NCBI RefSeq assembly: GCF_023197165.1
Contig: NZ_JALPRD010000014.1
Coordinates: forward strand, 59,472-123,471
Source of the DNA: Sphingopyxis sp. MSC1_008
Lineage (GTDB): Bacteria > Pseudomonadota > Alphaproteobacteria > Sphingomonadales > Sphingomonadaceae
Length of the DNA stretch: 64,000 nucleotides
Direction of reading: 5' to 3'
Both the position numbers and the translations under genes were made by a program. Positions 16,705 to 26,840 of the stretch are shown here, in pieces (the stretch's first letter is position 1; every line of letters starts with the position of its first letter). The notes under the pieces were generated by a model. The model worked only from the letters and a program-made list of their open reading frames with translations, was not told where the DNA came from and made no database searches.

Positions 16705-17726
16705 GCGATTTCGACGCGGCACGTCTCGAAGCCTGGCTCCACGGCGAAGTGCCCGGCTTCCCGAAGCTGGTGAGCCTGGAGAAGTTTTCGGGCGGCCAGT
16801 CCAATCCGACCTACCGGGTCGAAACGGAGGGGCTGGACTATGTGCTTCGCCGAAAGCCGTTCGGGCCGCTGCTCCCGTCCGCGCACGCCATCGAACGCGA
16901 GTTTCGCCTCCTGTCGGCACTGCGCCCGACCGGCTTCCCGGTCCCCGCTCCCATCGCGCTGTGCGAAGACGCGTCCGTCATCGGCTCCCCATTCTACTTG
17001 ATGGAGCTGGTCGAAGGTCGGACCTTCTGGGACGCGTCGCTGCCCCTGCTGCCGCTCGCCGAACGCCGCCCCTGCTACGACGCCATGGTCGATACATTGG
17101 CCGCGCTTCATCGTCTCGACCACGAGGCGCTCGGTTTGACGGACTTCGGCCGCCCCGGCAATTTCTTTGCGCGTCAGGTCGATCGCTGGACACGGCAGTA
17201 CCGAGCCGCACAGACCGATGATGTCGCCGAAATCGAGCTCCTGATCGAATGGCTGCCGCGCACCATTCCCGAGCAGACTCGCGTCTCGATCATCCATGGT
17301 GACTACCGGATCGACAATCTCATTTATGGAGCGGAAGAACCCCGGGTTCGGGCGGTTCTCGACTGGGAACTCGCGACCATCGGCGATCCGCTCGCCGATT
17401 TCACCTATCTCGCAATGAACTGGGCGATCCCGTTCGATGGGCAATCGGGTCTCAGCGGTCTTGACCTTGAGACTGCGGGCCTGCCTTCGCTCGAGAATAT
17501 GACCGATCGCTATTGCGAGGCCACCGGGCGCGACGGCCTACCCGATCTCCACTGGTATTTCGCTTATAACCTGTTTCGTCTCGCAAGCATTGTCCAGGGC
17601 ATCAAGAAACGGCTCGCTGACGGCAATGCGTCGAGCGCGAAAGCCGCAGCATCCGCTGAGCGGGTACGCCCCCTTGCCAAATCCGCGTGGGCGGAGGCGC
17701 GAAAAGCCGGCGCCGTGGCCAGTTAG
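16701..17726 (+). CDS. phosphotransferase-family kinase (ACAD10/11 kinase-domain-like, LvaA-like)
   Basis: The 341-residue protein has the aminoglycoside phosphotransferase/choline kinase fold. It has a nucleotide loop FSGGQSN (29-35), the catalytic HGDYRIDN (199-206) and the metal-binding LDWE (220-223). The start is a GTG that overlaps the dehydrogenase stop, with GGGAGGAG upstream, so expression is coupled. In the fused animal ACAD11 and the bacterial Lva pathway this domain phosphorylates the 4-hydroxyl of a hydroxyacyl-CoA. Antibiotic resistance is an unlikely role here. It suggests that the substrate of the cluster yields a gamma-hydroxy acid or lactone intermediate. Confidence 0.88.
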   Translation: MSDFDAARLEAWLHGEVPGFPKLVSLEKFSGGQSNPTYRVETEGLDYVLRRKPFGPLLPSAHAIEREFRLLSALRPTGFPVPAPIALCEDASVIGSPFYLMELVEGRTFWDASLPLLPLAERRPCYDAMVDTLAALHRLDHEALGLTDFGRPGNFFARQVDRWTRQYRAAQTDDVAEIELLIEWLPRTIPEQTRVSIIHGDYRIDNLIYGAEEPRVRAVLDWELATIGDPLADFTYLAMNWAIPFDGQSGLSGLDLETAGLPSLENMTDRYCEATGRDGLPDLHWYFAYNLFRLASIVQGIKKRLADGNASSAKAAASAERVRPLAKSAWAEARKAGAVAS

Positions 17727-17735
17727 GAGATAATC

Positions 17736-18512
17736 ATGGACCTGTTCGATTTATCTGACAAAACAGCCCTTATCACGGGTTCCTCGCGCGGAATCGGCCG
17801 GGCAATCGCCGAAGCCTATGCTGCCAGGGGCGCGCGCGTCGTTATTTCGAGCCGCAAGCAGGATGCCTGTGACGAGGTCGCCGCTGCGATCAACGCCCAA
17901 TATGGCGAGGGACGCGCCGTCGCGATCGCGGCGAGCATCTCGGACAAGGCGGCGCTCGAAATGCTCGTCAAGCGCACGCTCGAGACTTTTGAGCGCATCG
18001 ACATACTCGTCTGCAACGCAGCGTCGAACCCCTATTACGGACCGATGGCGGGGATCAGCGACGAGCAGTTTCGCAAAGTCTTCGACAACAATGTGCTCGC
18101 AAACCATTGGCTGATCTCGATGGTGGCCCCCCAGATGATCGAGCGCCGCGACGGTGCGATTATCCTTATCTCGTCCATCGGTGGTTTGATCGGCTCGGAC
18201 GTTATCGGAGCATATCATATCTCCAAGGCCGCCGACTTCCAGCTCGCACGAAATCTCGCTGTCGAATTCGGACCGCACAATGTCCGGGTAAACGCCGTCG
18301 CCCCCGGTGTGATCCGAACCGACTTTGCACGCGCCTTGTGGGAGGCGCCCGGTGCCGAAGCCGCGTTCCGGCAATCGATTCCGCTCGGCCGGATCGGCGA
18401 GCCCGCCGAGATCGCGGGAGCCGCGGTGTTCCTGGGATCGAAGGCCGGGGCCTATATGACCGGGCAGAGCATCGTGATCGATGGTGGAACGACGATACGA
18501 AGCAGCCCCTAG
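17736..18512 (+). CDS. short-chain dehydrogenase/reductase
   Basis: The 258-residue SDR carries [15 protein letters not shown] at the nucleotide-binding site, an NAAS structural motif, a catalytic Ser in SSIGG and AYHISKA with the Tyr-Lys pair. AGGAGATAATC precedes the ATG, 9 bases after the kinase stop. It probably oxidises a hydroxyacyl-CoA or alcohol intermediate within the thiolase operon. Its substrate cannot be told from sequence. Confidence 0.9.
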   Translation: MDLFDLSDKTALITGSSRGIGRAIAEAYAARGARVVISSRKQDACDEVAAAINAQYGEGRAVAIAASISDKAALEMLVKRTLETFERIDILVCNAASNPYYGPMAGISDEQFRKVFDNNVLANHWLISMVAPQMIERRDGAIILISSIGGLIGSDVIGAYHISKAADFQLARNLAVEFGPHNVRVNAVAPGVIRTDFARALWEAPGAEAAFRQSIPLGRIGEPAEIAGAAVFLGSKAGAYMTGQSIVIDGGTTIRSSP

Positions 18513-18615
18513 CCTGCCCTATCGCGCCGCTTTCAAGGCACTGGTTCAGACACCCGCGAGTCCATCGGCAGCCGCCGGCGAAAGCGAGTTCCTTGAAAAT
18601 CCAACCGAAGACGCA

Positions 18616-20682
18616 ATGCGCCAACTTACATTTTTCAAACGGGATGAGCCAGTGATCGAAACCAAGCTCCATGAAGACGTTCTCGAGATCATCATTGCCA
18701 ATGCGCCGGTCAATGCGCTGGGCGCGGCGGTCCGCAGCGCGCTCGCTCAAGCCATCGACGCCGCGCAGGAAGACGATCAGGTCAAGGTGATCCTGCTCCG
18801 CGGGGCCGGCAAGCTGTTTTCGGCGGGCGCCGACATCACCGAGTTCGACCAACCGCCGACCGGGTGCGCGCTTCCAGCCATCATTGACACGATCGAGGCC
18901 AGTTCCAAGCCGATTGTCGCTGCGATCCACGGCACCGCGCTTGGCGGTGGCCTCGAGCTCGCCCTCGGATGTCATTACCGCTTGGCCACCCCGAGCGCCA
19001 AAATGGGGCTCCCCGAGGTTTCGCTCGGCATCCTGCCTGGTGCAGGCGGCACGCAACGTCTGCCGCGTCTCGTCGGTTTGGACGCTGCGCTGGCCATGAT
19101 CGTCTCGGGCAGCCCGGTGGACGCTTCGAGCGCGCTCGCCATGGGCCTCGTCGATCGCCTTGTCGACGAAGAGGACTTCCCGGCCGCAGCGATCGCTTAT
19201 GCCCGGATCCTCGACGCCCCGCGGCGAACCCGGGACAAGCAGGTTGCCCACGATGCTGGCGCATTCGAGCGCTTTGCAGCCGCGAACGCACGCAGGATCG
19301 AGACGCTCGACGCTCCGAAGGCTTGCATAGCGGCGGTCAAGGCATCGGTTGAACTCCCGTTCGACGAGGGCTTGGCGCTCGAGCGGAAACTGTTTGCGGA
19401 ATTGGTCACCGGCGCCCAGGCGAAGGCGCTTCGGCACACCTTTTTCGCCGAGCGTGCGGCCGGCAAGATCGCGGACCTGCCCGCCGACACGCCGCGTCGA
19501 CCGATTGCCAAGGTCGGGGTCATCGGCGCCGGCACGATGGGCAGCGGTATTTCGATGAACTTCCTCTCGGCGGGAATTGGCGTGACGATCGTCGAAATGA
19601 CCAGCGACGCGCTCGACCGCGGCGTCGGGTTGATGCGAACGAACTATGAGGCGAGCGCGAGAAAAGGTCGGCTGACGAACGAGCAGGTCGAGCAGGCGAT
19701 GAACCTGCTTACCCCGACGCTGGATTTTGACGGGCTTGGAGATTGCGACCTCATCATCGAGGCGGTCTACGAGAACATGGAGGTGAAGAAAGAGATCTTC
19801 GCCCGCCTCGACGCTATCGCGAAACCGGGAGCGATCCTCGCATCGAACACGTCTTATCTGTCGATCGACGAGATCGCTTCGGCGACTAATCGCCCTGCAG
19901 ATGTTCTCGGTCTGCACTTCTTCTCGCCCGACAACATCATGAAACTGGTCGAAGTGGTGCGCGGCGAAGCAACGGCAGAGGACGTGCTTGCAACGGGTAT
20001 GCAGCTCGCACGCTCGATTGGCAAAGTACCGGTCGTTGCTCGCGTTTGCTACGGATTCATCGGCAATCGCATGCTGATCCCGCGTCAGGACAATGCGTAC
20101 GCCATGCTTCTCGAGGGCGCGACGCCCGAGCAGATCGACCGCGTGCACACGGACTTTGGAATGCCCATGGGACCGTTGCAAATGATCGACCTGGCCGGCG
20201 TGGACATCGGTTGGCACCGTGATACCAATCGAATAGAAAGCTTGCAGGACGCGCTCTGCGCGGCTGGCCGATGGGGCCAGAAGACGAAGGCTGGCTTCTA
20301 TGATTATGATGAAAAGCGCAAACCAACGCCCTCGCCCGCCGTCGCCGAGATAATCGCCGAATTCCGCGATCGCGCAGGAATAGAAGCGCGCACTATCTCG
20401 GACGAGGAAATCGTCGCGCGGACGCTGTACACGATGGTCAACGAAGGCGCGAAACTGCTCGAGGAGGGTATCGCCCAACGTGCGTCCGACATCGATGTCG
20501 TCTGGCTTTATGGCTATGGTTGGCCCCGCCACAAGGGCGGCCCGATGTTTTGGGCAGATGAGATCGGCCTGACGACTGTCGTCCAGGGACTCGAGCGCTA
20601 CGCCGACCGGCTAGGCGGAGACTTCGCGATCACGCCGCGGCTTGCCCAACAATCCGTCGATGACGGTTCGCCAGGTAAATAA
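18616..20682 (+). CDS. FadJ/FadB-like enoyl-CoA hydratase/3-hydroxyacyl-CoA dehydrogenase
   Basis: The 688-residue fusion has an N-terminal crotonase domain ([10 protein letters not shown] oxyanion region; [19 protein letters not shown]). A 3-hydroxyacyl-CoA dehydrogenase domain follows, with GAGTMGSG at about 304-311 and two C-terminal helical domains. It performs hydration and NAD-dependent oxidation in beta-oxidation. The ATG at 18616 was chosen because family similarity begins there; the longer ORF would overlap the preceding SDR gene. The SD is weak. With the thiolase at 20824 it makes a complete beta-oxidation pair. Confidence 0.9.
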   Translation: MRQLTFFKRDEPVIETKLHEDVLEIIIANAPVNALGAAVRSALAQAIDAAQEDDQVKVILLRGAGKLFSAGADITEFDQPPTGCALPAIIDTIEASSKPIVAAIHGTALGGGLELALGCHYRLATPSAKMGLPEVSLGILPGAGGTQRLPRLVGLDAALAMIVSGSPVDASSALAMGLVDRLVDEEDFPAAAIAYARILDAPRRTRDKQVAHDAGAFERFAAANARRIETLDAPKACIAAVKASVELPFDEGLALERKLFAELVTGAQAKALRHTFFAERAAGKIADLPADTPRRPIAKVGVIGAGTMGSGISMNFLSAGIGVTIVEMTSDALDRGVGLMRTNYEASARKGRLTNEQVEQAMNLLTPTLDFDGLGDCDLIIEAVYENMEVKKEIFARLDAIAKPGAILASNTSYLSIDEIASATNRPADVLGLHFFSPDNIMKLVEVVRGEATAEDVLATGMQLARSIGKVPVVARVCYGFIGNRMLIPRQDNAYAMLLEGATPEQIDRVHTDFGMPMGPLQMIDLAGVDIGWHRDTNRIESLQDALCAAGRWGQKTKAGFYDYDEKRKPTPSPAVAEIIAEFRDRAGIEARTISDEEIVARTLYTMVNEGAKLLEEGIAQRASDIDVVWLYGYGWPRHKGGPMFWADEIGLTTVVQGLERYADRLGGDFAITPRLAQQSVDDGSPGK

Positions 20683-20823
20683 CATTATTTGCGCTCTGCT
20701 CCCGCAGATGGCTGGCCACGCCGAAAAGACCGGCCGGCATCTCATTCTCCGTTCCGAACAAAAGAGACGCGAATTCAACGCGCCGCCATATCCAAGGAAC
20801 GATCAACCCGCAAAGGACTTCCC

Positions 20824-21996
20824 ATGCGCGATGCAGTCATCATTTCTACGGCCCGCACTCCAATCGGCCGTGCCTATAAGGGCGCTTTCAATGCGACGCC
20901 TTCGCCAACGCTTGCAGCCCATGCCATTCGCGCAGCGGTGGAACGATCGCGCATTGATCCAGCAGAGATAGACGACGTCGTTCTTGGGGCCGCGATGCCG
21001 CAGGGAGTCCAGCACACCATCGGCCGTACAGCAGCACTCCGCGCCGGACTCCCGGTTGAGGTTTCCGGCATGACGATCGACCGCCAATGCGCCTCGGGTC
21101 TCATGGCGATTGCGACAGCTGCAAAGCAGATCGTCCTTGACCGGATGGATGTGGTGGTCGCCGGCGGCGTGGAATCTATCTCGATGGTTCAAACAAAGGA
21201 GATGCGGGACACTCCCGACCCTGAGTTGCTCGCTATGGTCCCCGACATCTATATGCCGATGCTTCAAACGGCCGAGGTCGTGGCAAAGCGCTACTCCATC
21301 TCGCGAGAGCGGCAAGACGACTATGGTCTTCTCTCACAGCAGCGTACGGCTGAAGCGCAAGCGGCGGGCATTTTTGACGCGGAGATCGTCCCTGTCACCA
21401 CAACGATGTCGGTCACCGACAAGGCGACGGGCAAAACGTCTACACAGACGGTGACCCTTTCGAAGGACGAAGGCAATCGGCCTGAAACGAGCGCAGAAGG
21501 ACTGGCATCACTCAAGCCCGTCATTGAAGGTGGCGCGATCACCGCCGGCAATGCATCGCAGCTCTCCGACGGAGCTTCGGCCTGCGTCATGATGGAGGCG
21601 GGGCTCGCGGCCGAGCGGGGTCTCCAGCCGCTCGGCCGTTATGTCGGGATGGCCGTCGCGGGCACTGAACCGGATGAAATGGGGATCGGCCCGGTGTTCG
21701 CGGTGCCAAAGCTGCTCAGGCGTTTCGGCCTCGGCATCGACGACATCGGACTTTGGGAGCTGAACGAAGCCTTCGCGGTGCAGCTGCTCTATTGCCAGGA
21801 TCGCCTCGGCATTCCCGTCGAACGACTGAACGTCAGCGGTGGGGCCATCTCGATCGGACATCCCTACGGCATGTCCGGCGCGCGCATGGTCGGTCATGCA
21901 CTGATCGAGGGGAAGCGGCGGGGCGCTCGCTATGTCGTGATCACCATGTGTGTCGGCGGCGGAATGGGAGCGGCGGGATTGTTCGAGGTGCTTTGA
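20824..21996 (+). CDS. acetyl-CoA acyltransferase (thiolase)
   Basis: The 390-residue thiolase has all three catalytic elements: DRQCASG with the nucleophilic Cys at 89, [17 protein letters not shown] with the His, and [13 protein letters not shown] with the second Cys near the C-terminus. It cleaves 3-ketoacyl-CoA to acetyl-CoA and a shortened acyl-CoA. The ATG at 20824 follows AAGGA and starts at the canonical [15 protein letters not shown]. It is paired with the upstream FadJ-like gene. Confidence 0.92.
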   Translation: MRDAVIISTARTPIGRAYKGAFNATPSPTLAAHAIRAAVERSRIDPAEIDDVVLGAAMPQGVQHTIGRTAALRAGLPVEVSGMTIDRQCASGLMAIATAAKQIVLDRMDVVVAGGVESISMVQTKEMRDTPDPELLAMVPDIYMPMLQTAEVVAKRYSISRERQDDYGLLSQQRTAEAQAAGIFDAEIVPVTTTMSVTDKATGKTSTQTVTLSKDEGNRPETSAEGLASLKPVIEGGAITAGNASQLSDGASACVMMEAGLAAERGLQPLGRYVGMAVAGTEPDEMGIGPVFAVPKLLRRFGLGIDDIGLWELNEAFAVQLLYCQDRLGIPVERLNVSGGAISIGHPYGMSGARMVGHALIEGKRRGARYVVITMCVGGGMGAAGLFEVL

Positions 21997-22180
21997 TGAA
22001 GGCACTGCGCCCCGCCCTTCCCGGCGAGCCGGAGGCTCGTGAACTGCGCGACATGCCGAAGGCGAATTCGCAGCCTCTGCGATCGCTGCCTGAGAACCTG
22101 ATGTTGAGACCGGCAATCGGCCGGTCGGACTATCAGCCACAACCCTGACGCGATAGCGTAGGAACTTCGAGGAAGCGTCG

Positions 22181-23308
22181 ATGCCTGAGCCTTTCAACAT
22201 TGTGGTCTCCGATGAGCGCCTTGCTTCAATTCGGGCGCGGCTGGAGGCATTTGACTGGTCGGCAGTGCCGTATGCGGACGGTTGGGAGATCGGGGTTGGC
22301 GTTGCCGACCTTCGGCGGCTGATCGACTATTGGCTGCATCGATATGACTGGCGTGCGCACGAGGCCAGGCTGAACCGGCTCCCTCACTTCATGGCGGACG
22401 TTCAGGGGCAGCGGCTTCATTTTATCCATGCAAGGGGCGATGGCTCCCGCTTGCCGCTGATGCTGATCCATGGCTGGCCAGGTTCGTTCATTGAATTCGA
22501 GCGTCTAATCGAGCCGCTGGTCGCGAGCGGCCACGACGTCATCGTTCCATCGCTACCGGGCTATGCCTTTTCCGGGCGCCCCGACGCGCCGATCGGCCCG
22601 CGGCGGACTGCGGAGCTGTTCCATCAGCTCCTTCTCGATCTCTACGGTCCCGGTCGATATCTTGTACAAGGCGGCGATTGGGGGGCAGCCGTCGGGGGCT
22701 GGATGGCCCAGGCCTCTCCCGAGGCAGTGGCTGCGTTGCACCTTAACCTGATCCTTGTCGAGGCGGAGGGCGCCGCACCGACCACTTCGGACGAGCTGGC
22801 CTGGGCCAAATGGCGCGCGAGCCTGGCGCGGCGCGAAGGCGCCTATTCGCACCTGCACGGGACGCGTCCGCAAACGCTGGGAGTAGCGATGAGCGACAGC
22901 CCGGTCGGCATCGCAGCTTGGATTCTGGAGAAATTCGGGGTCTGGGCAGATGTTCCTCGCCGCGCCGATGGCAGTCCCGACCTTTGGCAGGCTTTTGACG
23001 AGGACCTGCTGATCACGAACATCATGCTCTATGTCGCGCCGCAAAGCTTCGTGACATCGACCTGGATGTACCGTGGATGGGTGCTCGAGAATGCCGGCAA
23101 GTTTCCGCCCGGCGCAGCCGTTCGCGTGCCGACGGGCATAGGCGCGTTTCCGGATCCGGCCTTTCCGCCGCCGCCGCGCTCACAGGCCGCGAAGAGTTAC
23201 AATGTGGTGCATTGGAGCGACATGGCGGCGGGCGGACATTTCGCAGCGCTCGAGAAGCCCGATGCCCTCCTGGCGGACATGCAGGAGTTTTTCGCGCCCT
23301 ATCGGTAA
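22181..23308 (+). CDS. epoxide hydrolase (EHN plus alpha/beta-hydrolase)
   Basis: The 375-residue protein starts with an epoxide-hydrolase N-terminal lid (about 1-105), then an alpha/beta-hydrolase with the oxyanion motif HGWPGSFIEF, nucleophile Asp in GGDWGA and a C-terminal His in AAGGHFAALE. It opens an epoxide to a diol, or in some homologues acts as an esterase. GAGGAAG precedes the ATG. It is the last gene of the thiolase operon and converges with the SDR gene to its right, suggesting that an epoxide or lactone occurs in the pathway. Confidence 0.87.
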   Translation: MPEPFNIVVSDERLASIRARLEAFDWSAVPYADGWEIGVGVADLRRLIDYWLHRYDWRAHEARLNRLPHFMADVQGQRLHFIHARGDGSRLPLMLIHGWPGSFIEFERLIEPLVASGHDVIVPSLPGYAFSGRPDAPIGPRRTAELFHQLLLDLYGPGRYLVQGGDWGAAVGGWMAQASPEAVAALHLNLILVEAEGAAPTTSDELAWAKWRASLARREGAYSHLHGTRPQTLGVAMSDSPVGIAAWILEKFGVWADVPRRADGSPDLWQAFDEDLLITNIMLYVAPQSFVTSTWMYRGWVLENAGKFPPGAAVRVPTGIGAFPDPAFPPPPRSQAAKSYNVVHWSDMAAGGHFAALEKPDALLADMQEFFAPYR

Positions 23309-23341
23309 GCTGGCACGGCTACCGCAGGCAGCCGGAACCCG

Positions 23342-24085
23342 TCAGCGTCCCGCGTTCCGGCCACCGTCGGCGAGCAGCCCTACCCCGGTCACATAGGATG
23401 CGGCCGGGGATGCCAGGAAGAGCGCAACCGAAGCCATTTCTTCGGGCGTCCCCATGCGCGCCATCGGGATCGTCTGAATCACGTCGCGGCGCGCATCGTC
23501 GCTGGCGTTCGCCAGGAGCGGGGTTTCGATCACGCCGGGGCACAGGGCGTTCACGCGAATATTGCGGTCGGCATATTCGATCGCCGCGGCACGCGTCATC
23601 GCAAGCACGCCGCCCTTGGTTGCCGTATAGGCGCCGTTCCCACGCGTCGCGCGATAGGATGCCGTGGACGCGGTGTTGACGATCGCGCCACCTCCATTTG
23701 CGAGCATATGGCCGATCGCGCGCTGCATGACCTGGAACGCACCCGTGAGATTGACATTGATGACGGCCTCGACGGCGCTGGCGGGGATTTCGTGAAGCGG
23801 CGCGAAACCGTGGCCGATCCCGGCATTATTACAAAGAATGTCGACGCGGCCGTGACGGGCCAGGGTCGAAGCGAACATCGCATCGATCTGCTCGAGATCA
23901 GAAACATCCACGCGACAGGCTTGCGCCAGCCCGCCGATGTCGGCGGCAACCCTCTCTTCGGCGCCGCTGACATCGGCAACGGTCACCGCAGCGCCCTCAC
24001 GCGAGAACAACTCGGCCATGGCCTTGCCGATGCCCGATCCCGCGCCGGTGATGATAGCGATCTTTCCAGCCAGTTGTCCGCTCAT
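23342..24085 (-). CDS. short-chain dehydrogenase/reductase
   Basis: The 247-residue SDR has TGAGSGIGKAMAELF, CNNAGIG, and YTATKGG with the catalytic Tyr-Lys. The start at 24085 has GAGGG upstream and begins MSGQLAGKIAIITG; the longer frame runs into the ligase gene without family similarity. It lies 34 bases downstream of the acyl-CoA ligase gene in the same direction and shares its promoter. It is probably an alcohol or hydroxyacyl-CoA dehydrogenase of the same pathway. Confidence 0.88.
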   Translation of the reverse strand: MSGQLAGKIAIITGAGSGIGKAMAELFSREGAAVTVADVSGAEERVAADIGGLAQACRVDVSDLEQIDAMFASTLARHGRVDILCNNAGIGHGFAPLHEIPASAVEAVINVNLTGAFQVMQRAIGHMLANGGGAIVNTASTASYRATRGNGAYTATKGGVLAMTRAAAIEYADRNIRVNALCPGVIETPLLANASDDARRDVIQTIPMARMGTPEEMASVALFLASPAASYVTGVGLLADGGRNAGR

Positions 24086-24119
24086 ATTTCCCTCGCGATG
24101 TTTGAATGGATAAGAAGGG

Positions 24120-25676
24120 TCAGATCTTGCGATCCATGCCGGCCCAATAATGGTCGCGGACGGCGCGGCGAAGGGTCTTGCCTGCCGTGCTGCGGGGAAG
24201 CTCGGGCCAGATATCGATCTGTTTCGGAGCCTTGATGCTTCCAAGTTTCTCTTTGCACAGGGCGAGGAGCTCCGCTGTGTCGATCGACATGCCGTCCTTC
24301 ACTTCGATCGCGGCGGTAACCATCTCGCCCCATTTTTCATCTGGAATTCCGACGACCACACAATCCAGAACCGCCGGATGACCGAGCACGGCCTGTTCGA
24401 CTTCGCCCGGAAAGACGTTGAACCCGCCCGAGATGATCATGTCGCGCTTGCGATCGACGATATAGATATAGCCATCCGCATCGCGCCGGCCGAGATCTCC
24501 GCTAAATTGCCAGCCATTGCGGCGGATCGCCGCAGTCGCGGCCGGATCCTTGTAGAATTCCGTCATTTGCATCGCCGAGCGAAAGGCGATCTCGCCCATC
24601 TCGTCATCGGCCGCGACCTCGCCTGCTTCGGTGACGATCTCGGTCCGGGAAAATGGGCCCGAGCGTCCGACCGATGCCAGCCGGTGCGCAAGCGCTGGAT
24701 CGGCCAGAATTTCTTCATGGTCTTTCGGCGTGAGCACCGTGGTAAATTGAAGGCATTCGGTCTGGCCGTAGCTCTGGATCAGAATCGGTCCAAAGACATC
24801 GCAGGCCTCGCGCAGCTTATCGACCGACATCGGCGCTGCGCCATAGAGCAGGTAGCGGAGCGACGAGAGATCGAACTCCTTCAATCTCGGATGGGCGAGC
24901 ACCATGTAGATGAGCGTCGGGGGGAGATAGACGACCGACACCCGGTGCTGCTGGATCGCCTCCAGAACCGCAAGCGGGTCCGTAGATGAGAGCAATATCT
25001 GGGTGCCGCCACGCGGAAGGAGCGCATAGTGAAAGATTGCCGCTGCGTGGGTCAGGGGCGCGACGATGAGATGGACAGGCGGCTCATCGAAATGAAACAA
25101 GGCATATACGGAGGCGATGACGCCTTCGAACGACCGGTTCGTATGGATGGCCCCTTTCGGTTCGCCAGTGGTCCCGCCGGTACTCGATATCGCGACAGCA
25201 TCTTCCATTTCACGGATGGGAAAAGCGACCGCCTCGCCCCCTTCTTCCGAGAACCAATCGGACAAGGAAGGGAAGCCTTCGACCTTGGCGTCGATGCAGA
25301 CGCACTGTTTAAGTTCAGGCAGCGCTTCGCTTGCTGCAACCGCGTGCTCGCGGAGCGAGCTATGAAAGAAGAGAGTTCGCGCATCATATTTGGCGAGCTG
25401 AGCGAGGTTGTCGCTGACCGAATTGCGATAGTTGATCGGCACCCACAACATGCCCGCCTTGAAAATCCCGTACTGGCACGCGAGCACCATGCTGTGGTTT
25501 GGCGACAGGAGCGCGACCGAACTGTCGACCGGGAGGCCTGACCGCAGAAGCCCTTGGGCGATGCGCGTCATCCGATCTTCCATCTCGGCATAAGTCAGTG
25601 AGCCGTCGCCCTCGATGACCGCGGCCCGGTCCCGGAAGCGCGCAGCCCCGCGCTCAAAGTGCTCGATAACCAACAT
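24120..25676 (-). CDS. AMP-forming acyl-CoA ligase
   Basis: The 518-residue adenylate-forming enzyme has the P-loop STGGTTGEPKG (165-175), the YGQTEC motif, the GDLGRRDADGYIYIVDRKRD hinge region and the C-terminal catalytic Lys in STAGKTLRR. It activates a carboxylic acid to its CoA thioester, the committed step for the beta-oxidation genes nearby. Shared operator site 6 lies 62 bases upstream, which puts entry into the pathway under the same control as uptake. The acid is not identified; FadD3-like ligases of steroid pathways are one precedent. Confidence 0.9.
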   Translation of the reverse strand: MLVIEHFERGAARFRDRAAVIEGDGSLTYAEMEDRMTRIAQGLLRSGLPVDSSVALLSPNHSMVLACQYGIFKAGMLWVPINYRNSVSDNLAQLAKYDARTLFFHSSLREHAVAASEALPELKQCVCIDAKVEGFPSLSDWFSEEGGEAVAFPIREMEDAVAISSTGGTTGEPKGAIHTNRSFEGVIASVYALFHFDEPPVHLIVAPLTHAAAIFHYALLPRGGTQILLSSTDPLAVLEAIQQHRVSVVYLPPTLIYMVLAHPRLKEFDLSSLRYLLYGAAPMSVDKLREACDVFGPILIQSYGQTECLQFTTVLTPKDHEEILADPALAHRLASVGRSGPFSRTEIVTEAGEVAADDEMGEIAFRSAMQMTEFYKDPAATAAIRRNGWQFSGDLGRRDADGYIYIVDRKRDMIISGGFNVFPGEVEQAVLGHPAVLDCVVVGIPDEKWGEMVTAAIEVKDGMSIDTAELLALCKEKLGSIKAPKQIDIWPELPRSTAGKTLRRAVRDHYWAGMDRKI

Positions 25677-25737
25677 TCCGCCGCTCTCCTCTCCTGCGTG
25701 TTCTGCCTCGAAGACATCCCGCGCACATGTACAATTA

Positions 25738-25751
25738 TGACTATGTAGTCA
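25738..25751. promoter_or_regulatory. palindromic operator site 6 (TGACTATGTAGTCA)
   Basis: The site is 62 bases upstream of the ligase ATG, with the conserved flank ATTATCTAAC on the distal side. Its arms TGACT/AGTCA are perfect. Confidence 0.7.
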
Positions 25752-25892
25752 ATTATCTAACTATCAATTCATTTCCGCTTCGACGGCGCAAGCCTGATCG
25801 GTTCGAGTGGACTGTGCGGCGCGGTGGCGCCGCTGATCTGCGCCATGGGAACCTCTCTTCCTTAAGCGAACGCGGGCAGCCGTCGCGCCGGC

Positions 25893-26840
25893 CTATGCGA
25901 GGCGCTCGGCTCGCGCAGCCTCATATTCGCTCGAAAATTTCCGGACGAGTTCGGCGAGCGGCGCACTTTCAGTGACGTCATCCACACCATGTCCACCGGC
26001 CCAGACATCCTTCCATGCCTTGATGGTGTCGAGCTCTCGGGCCAGATCGAACTTCTGGTGATCGCCGCCGCCAACGAAACCCGACCGGTCGAGGCTCAGG
26101 CGGAGCATATTGGACGGAATGCCCGTGACCTCGGAGGTCAGGACGATGTCATCGCCGCCACTCTCGATCAGTATGTCCCGATAGGCGTCCGGAGCGGCGC
26201 TCTCGGTCGCGGCGATGAAGCTCGTGCCCGCGGCGACCATGTCCGCGCCGAGGACGCGGGCCGCGGCGAGAGAGCGACCGTTCGATATGCCTCCGGCAAG
26301 GATGATCGGGCCATCGAAGAATTTTCGCACTTCCGACACGAACGCGAACGGGTTCAGCCATCCCGTATTGCCGCCCGCCCCTGCCGTCAGCAGGATCAGG
26401 CCGTCGACCCCCGCTTCCGCGGCGCGCCGCGCGTGTTTGACGCTCGCGGCATCCGATATGACGATGCCGCCATAAGCGTGGACGCGCTCGATGATGTCGA
26501 CCGGGCTTCCTACCGAGGCGATAATCGCGGGCACCTTTGCGTCGACGCAGATATCGAGATCGTCGCCAAGGCGAACATTTGTCTTGTGAACGATAAGATT
26601 GACCGCCCAGGGCGCAATCGCCCGGGCGTCGGCAAGCCGGGTTTTGATCTCGGCGACCCAATCGGCAAAGATCGCCGGCGTTCGCGCATTCAGCGCCGGG
26701 ATCGAGCCCATGACCCCCACTCGGCCCGCCTCGACGACCATATCGACTGTCGAAACCAGGAACATCGGGGCAACCACGAGCGGCAAGCTGAGCTTCCCGC
26801 GCAGGTCGGCCGTCAGTTCACTATTGCCAAAACGCTGCAT
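25893..26840 (-). CDS. nitronate monooxygenase-fold flavoprotein lacking the usual His
   Basis: The 315-residue FMN TIM-barrel protein is a paralogue of the one at 3261-4223 (PMFLVST versus PMFLISS; NPFAF shared). In the phosphate-binding/catalytic loop it reads AGAGGNTG where the paralogue has the GGGGHSG motif, so the conserved His is replaced by Asn. True nitronate monooxygenase activity is therefore doubtful. A reductase or isomerase role on a CoA ester is possible. Site 7 lies only 24 bases upstream of the ATG, and GGGAGGA provides the ribosome-binding site. Confidence 0.85.
   Translation of the reverse strand: MQRFGNSELTADLRGKLSLPLVVAPMFLVSTVDMVVEAGRVGVMGSIPALNARTPAIFADWVAEIKTRLADARAIAPWAVNLIVHKTNVRLGDDLDICVDAKVPAIIASVGSPVDIIERVHAYGGIVISDAASVKHARRAAEAGVDGLILLTAGAGGNTGWLNPFAFVSEVRKFFDGPIILAGGISNGRSLAAARVLGADMVAAGTSFIAATESAAPDAYRDILIESGGDDIVLTSEVTGIPSNMLRLSLDRSGFVGGGDHQKFDLARELDTIKAWKDVWAGGHGVDDVTESAPLAELVRKFSSEYEAARAERLA

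Noticed and set aside
16701..17726. Aminoglycoside-resistance gene
   Set aside because: Fold is shared, but the sequence and the overlap with an ACAD11-like gene fit a metabolic kinase.
18202..20532. Minus-strand ORF of 776 codons
   Set aside because: Antisense to the FadJ-like gene; composition-driven shadow.
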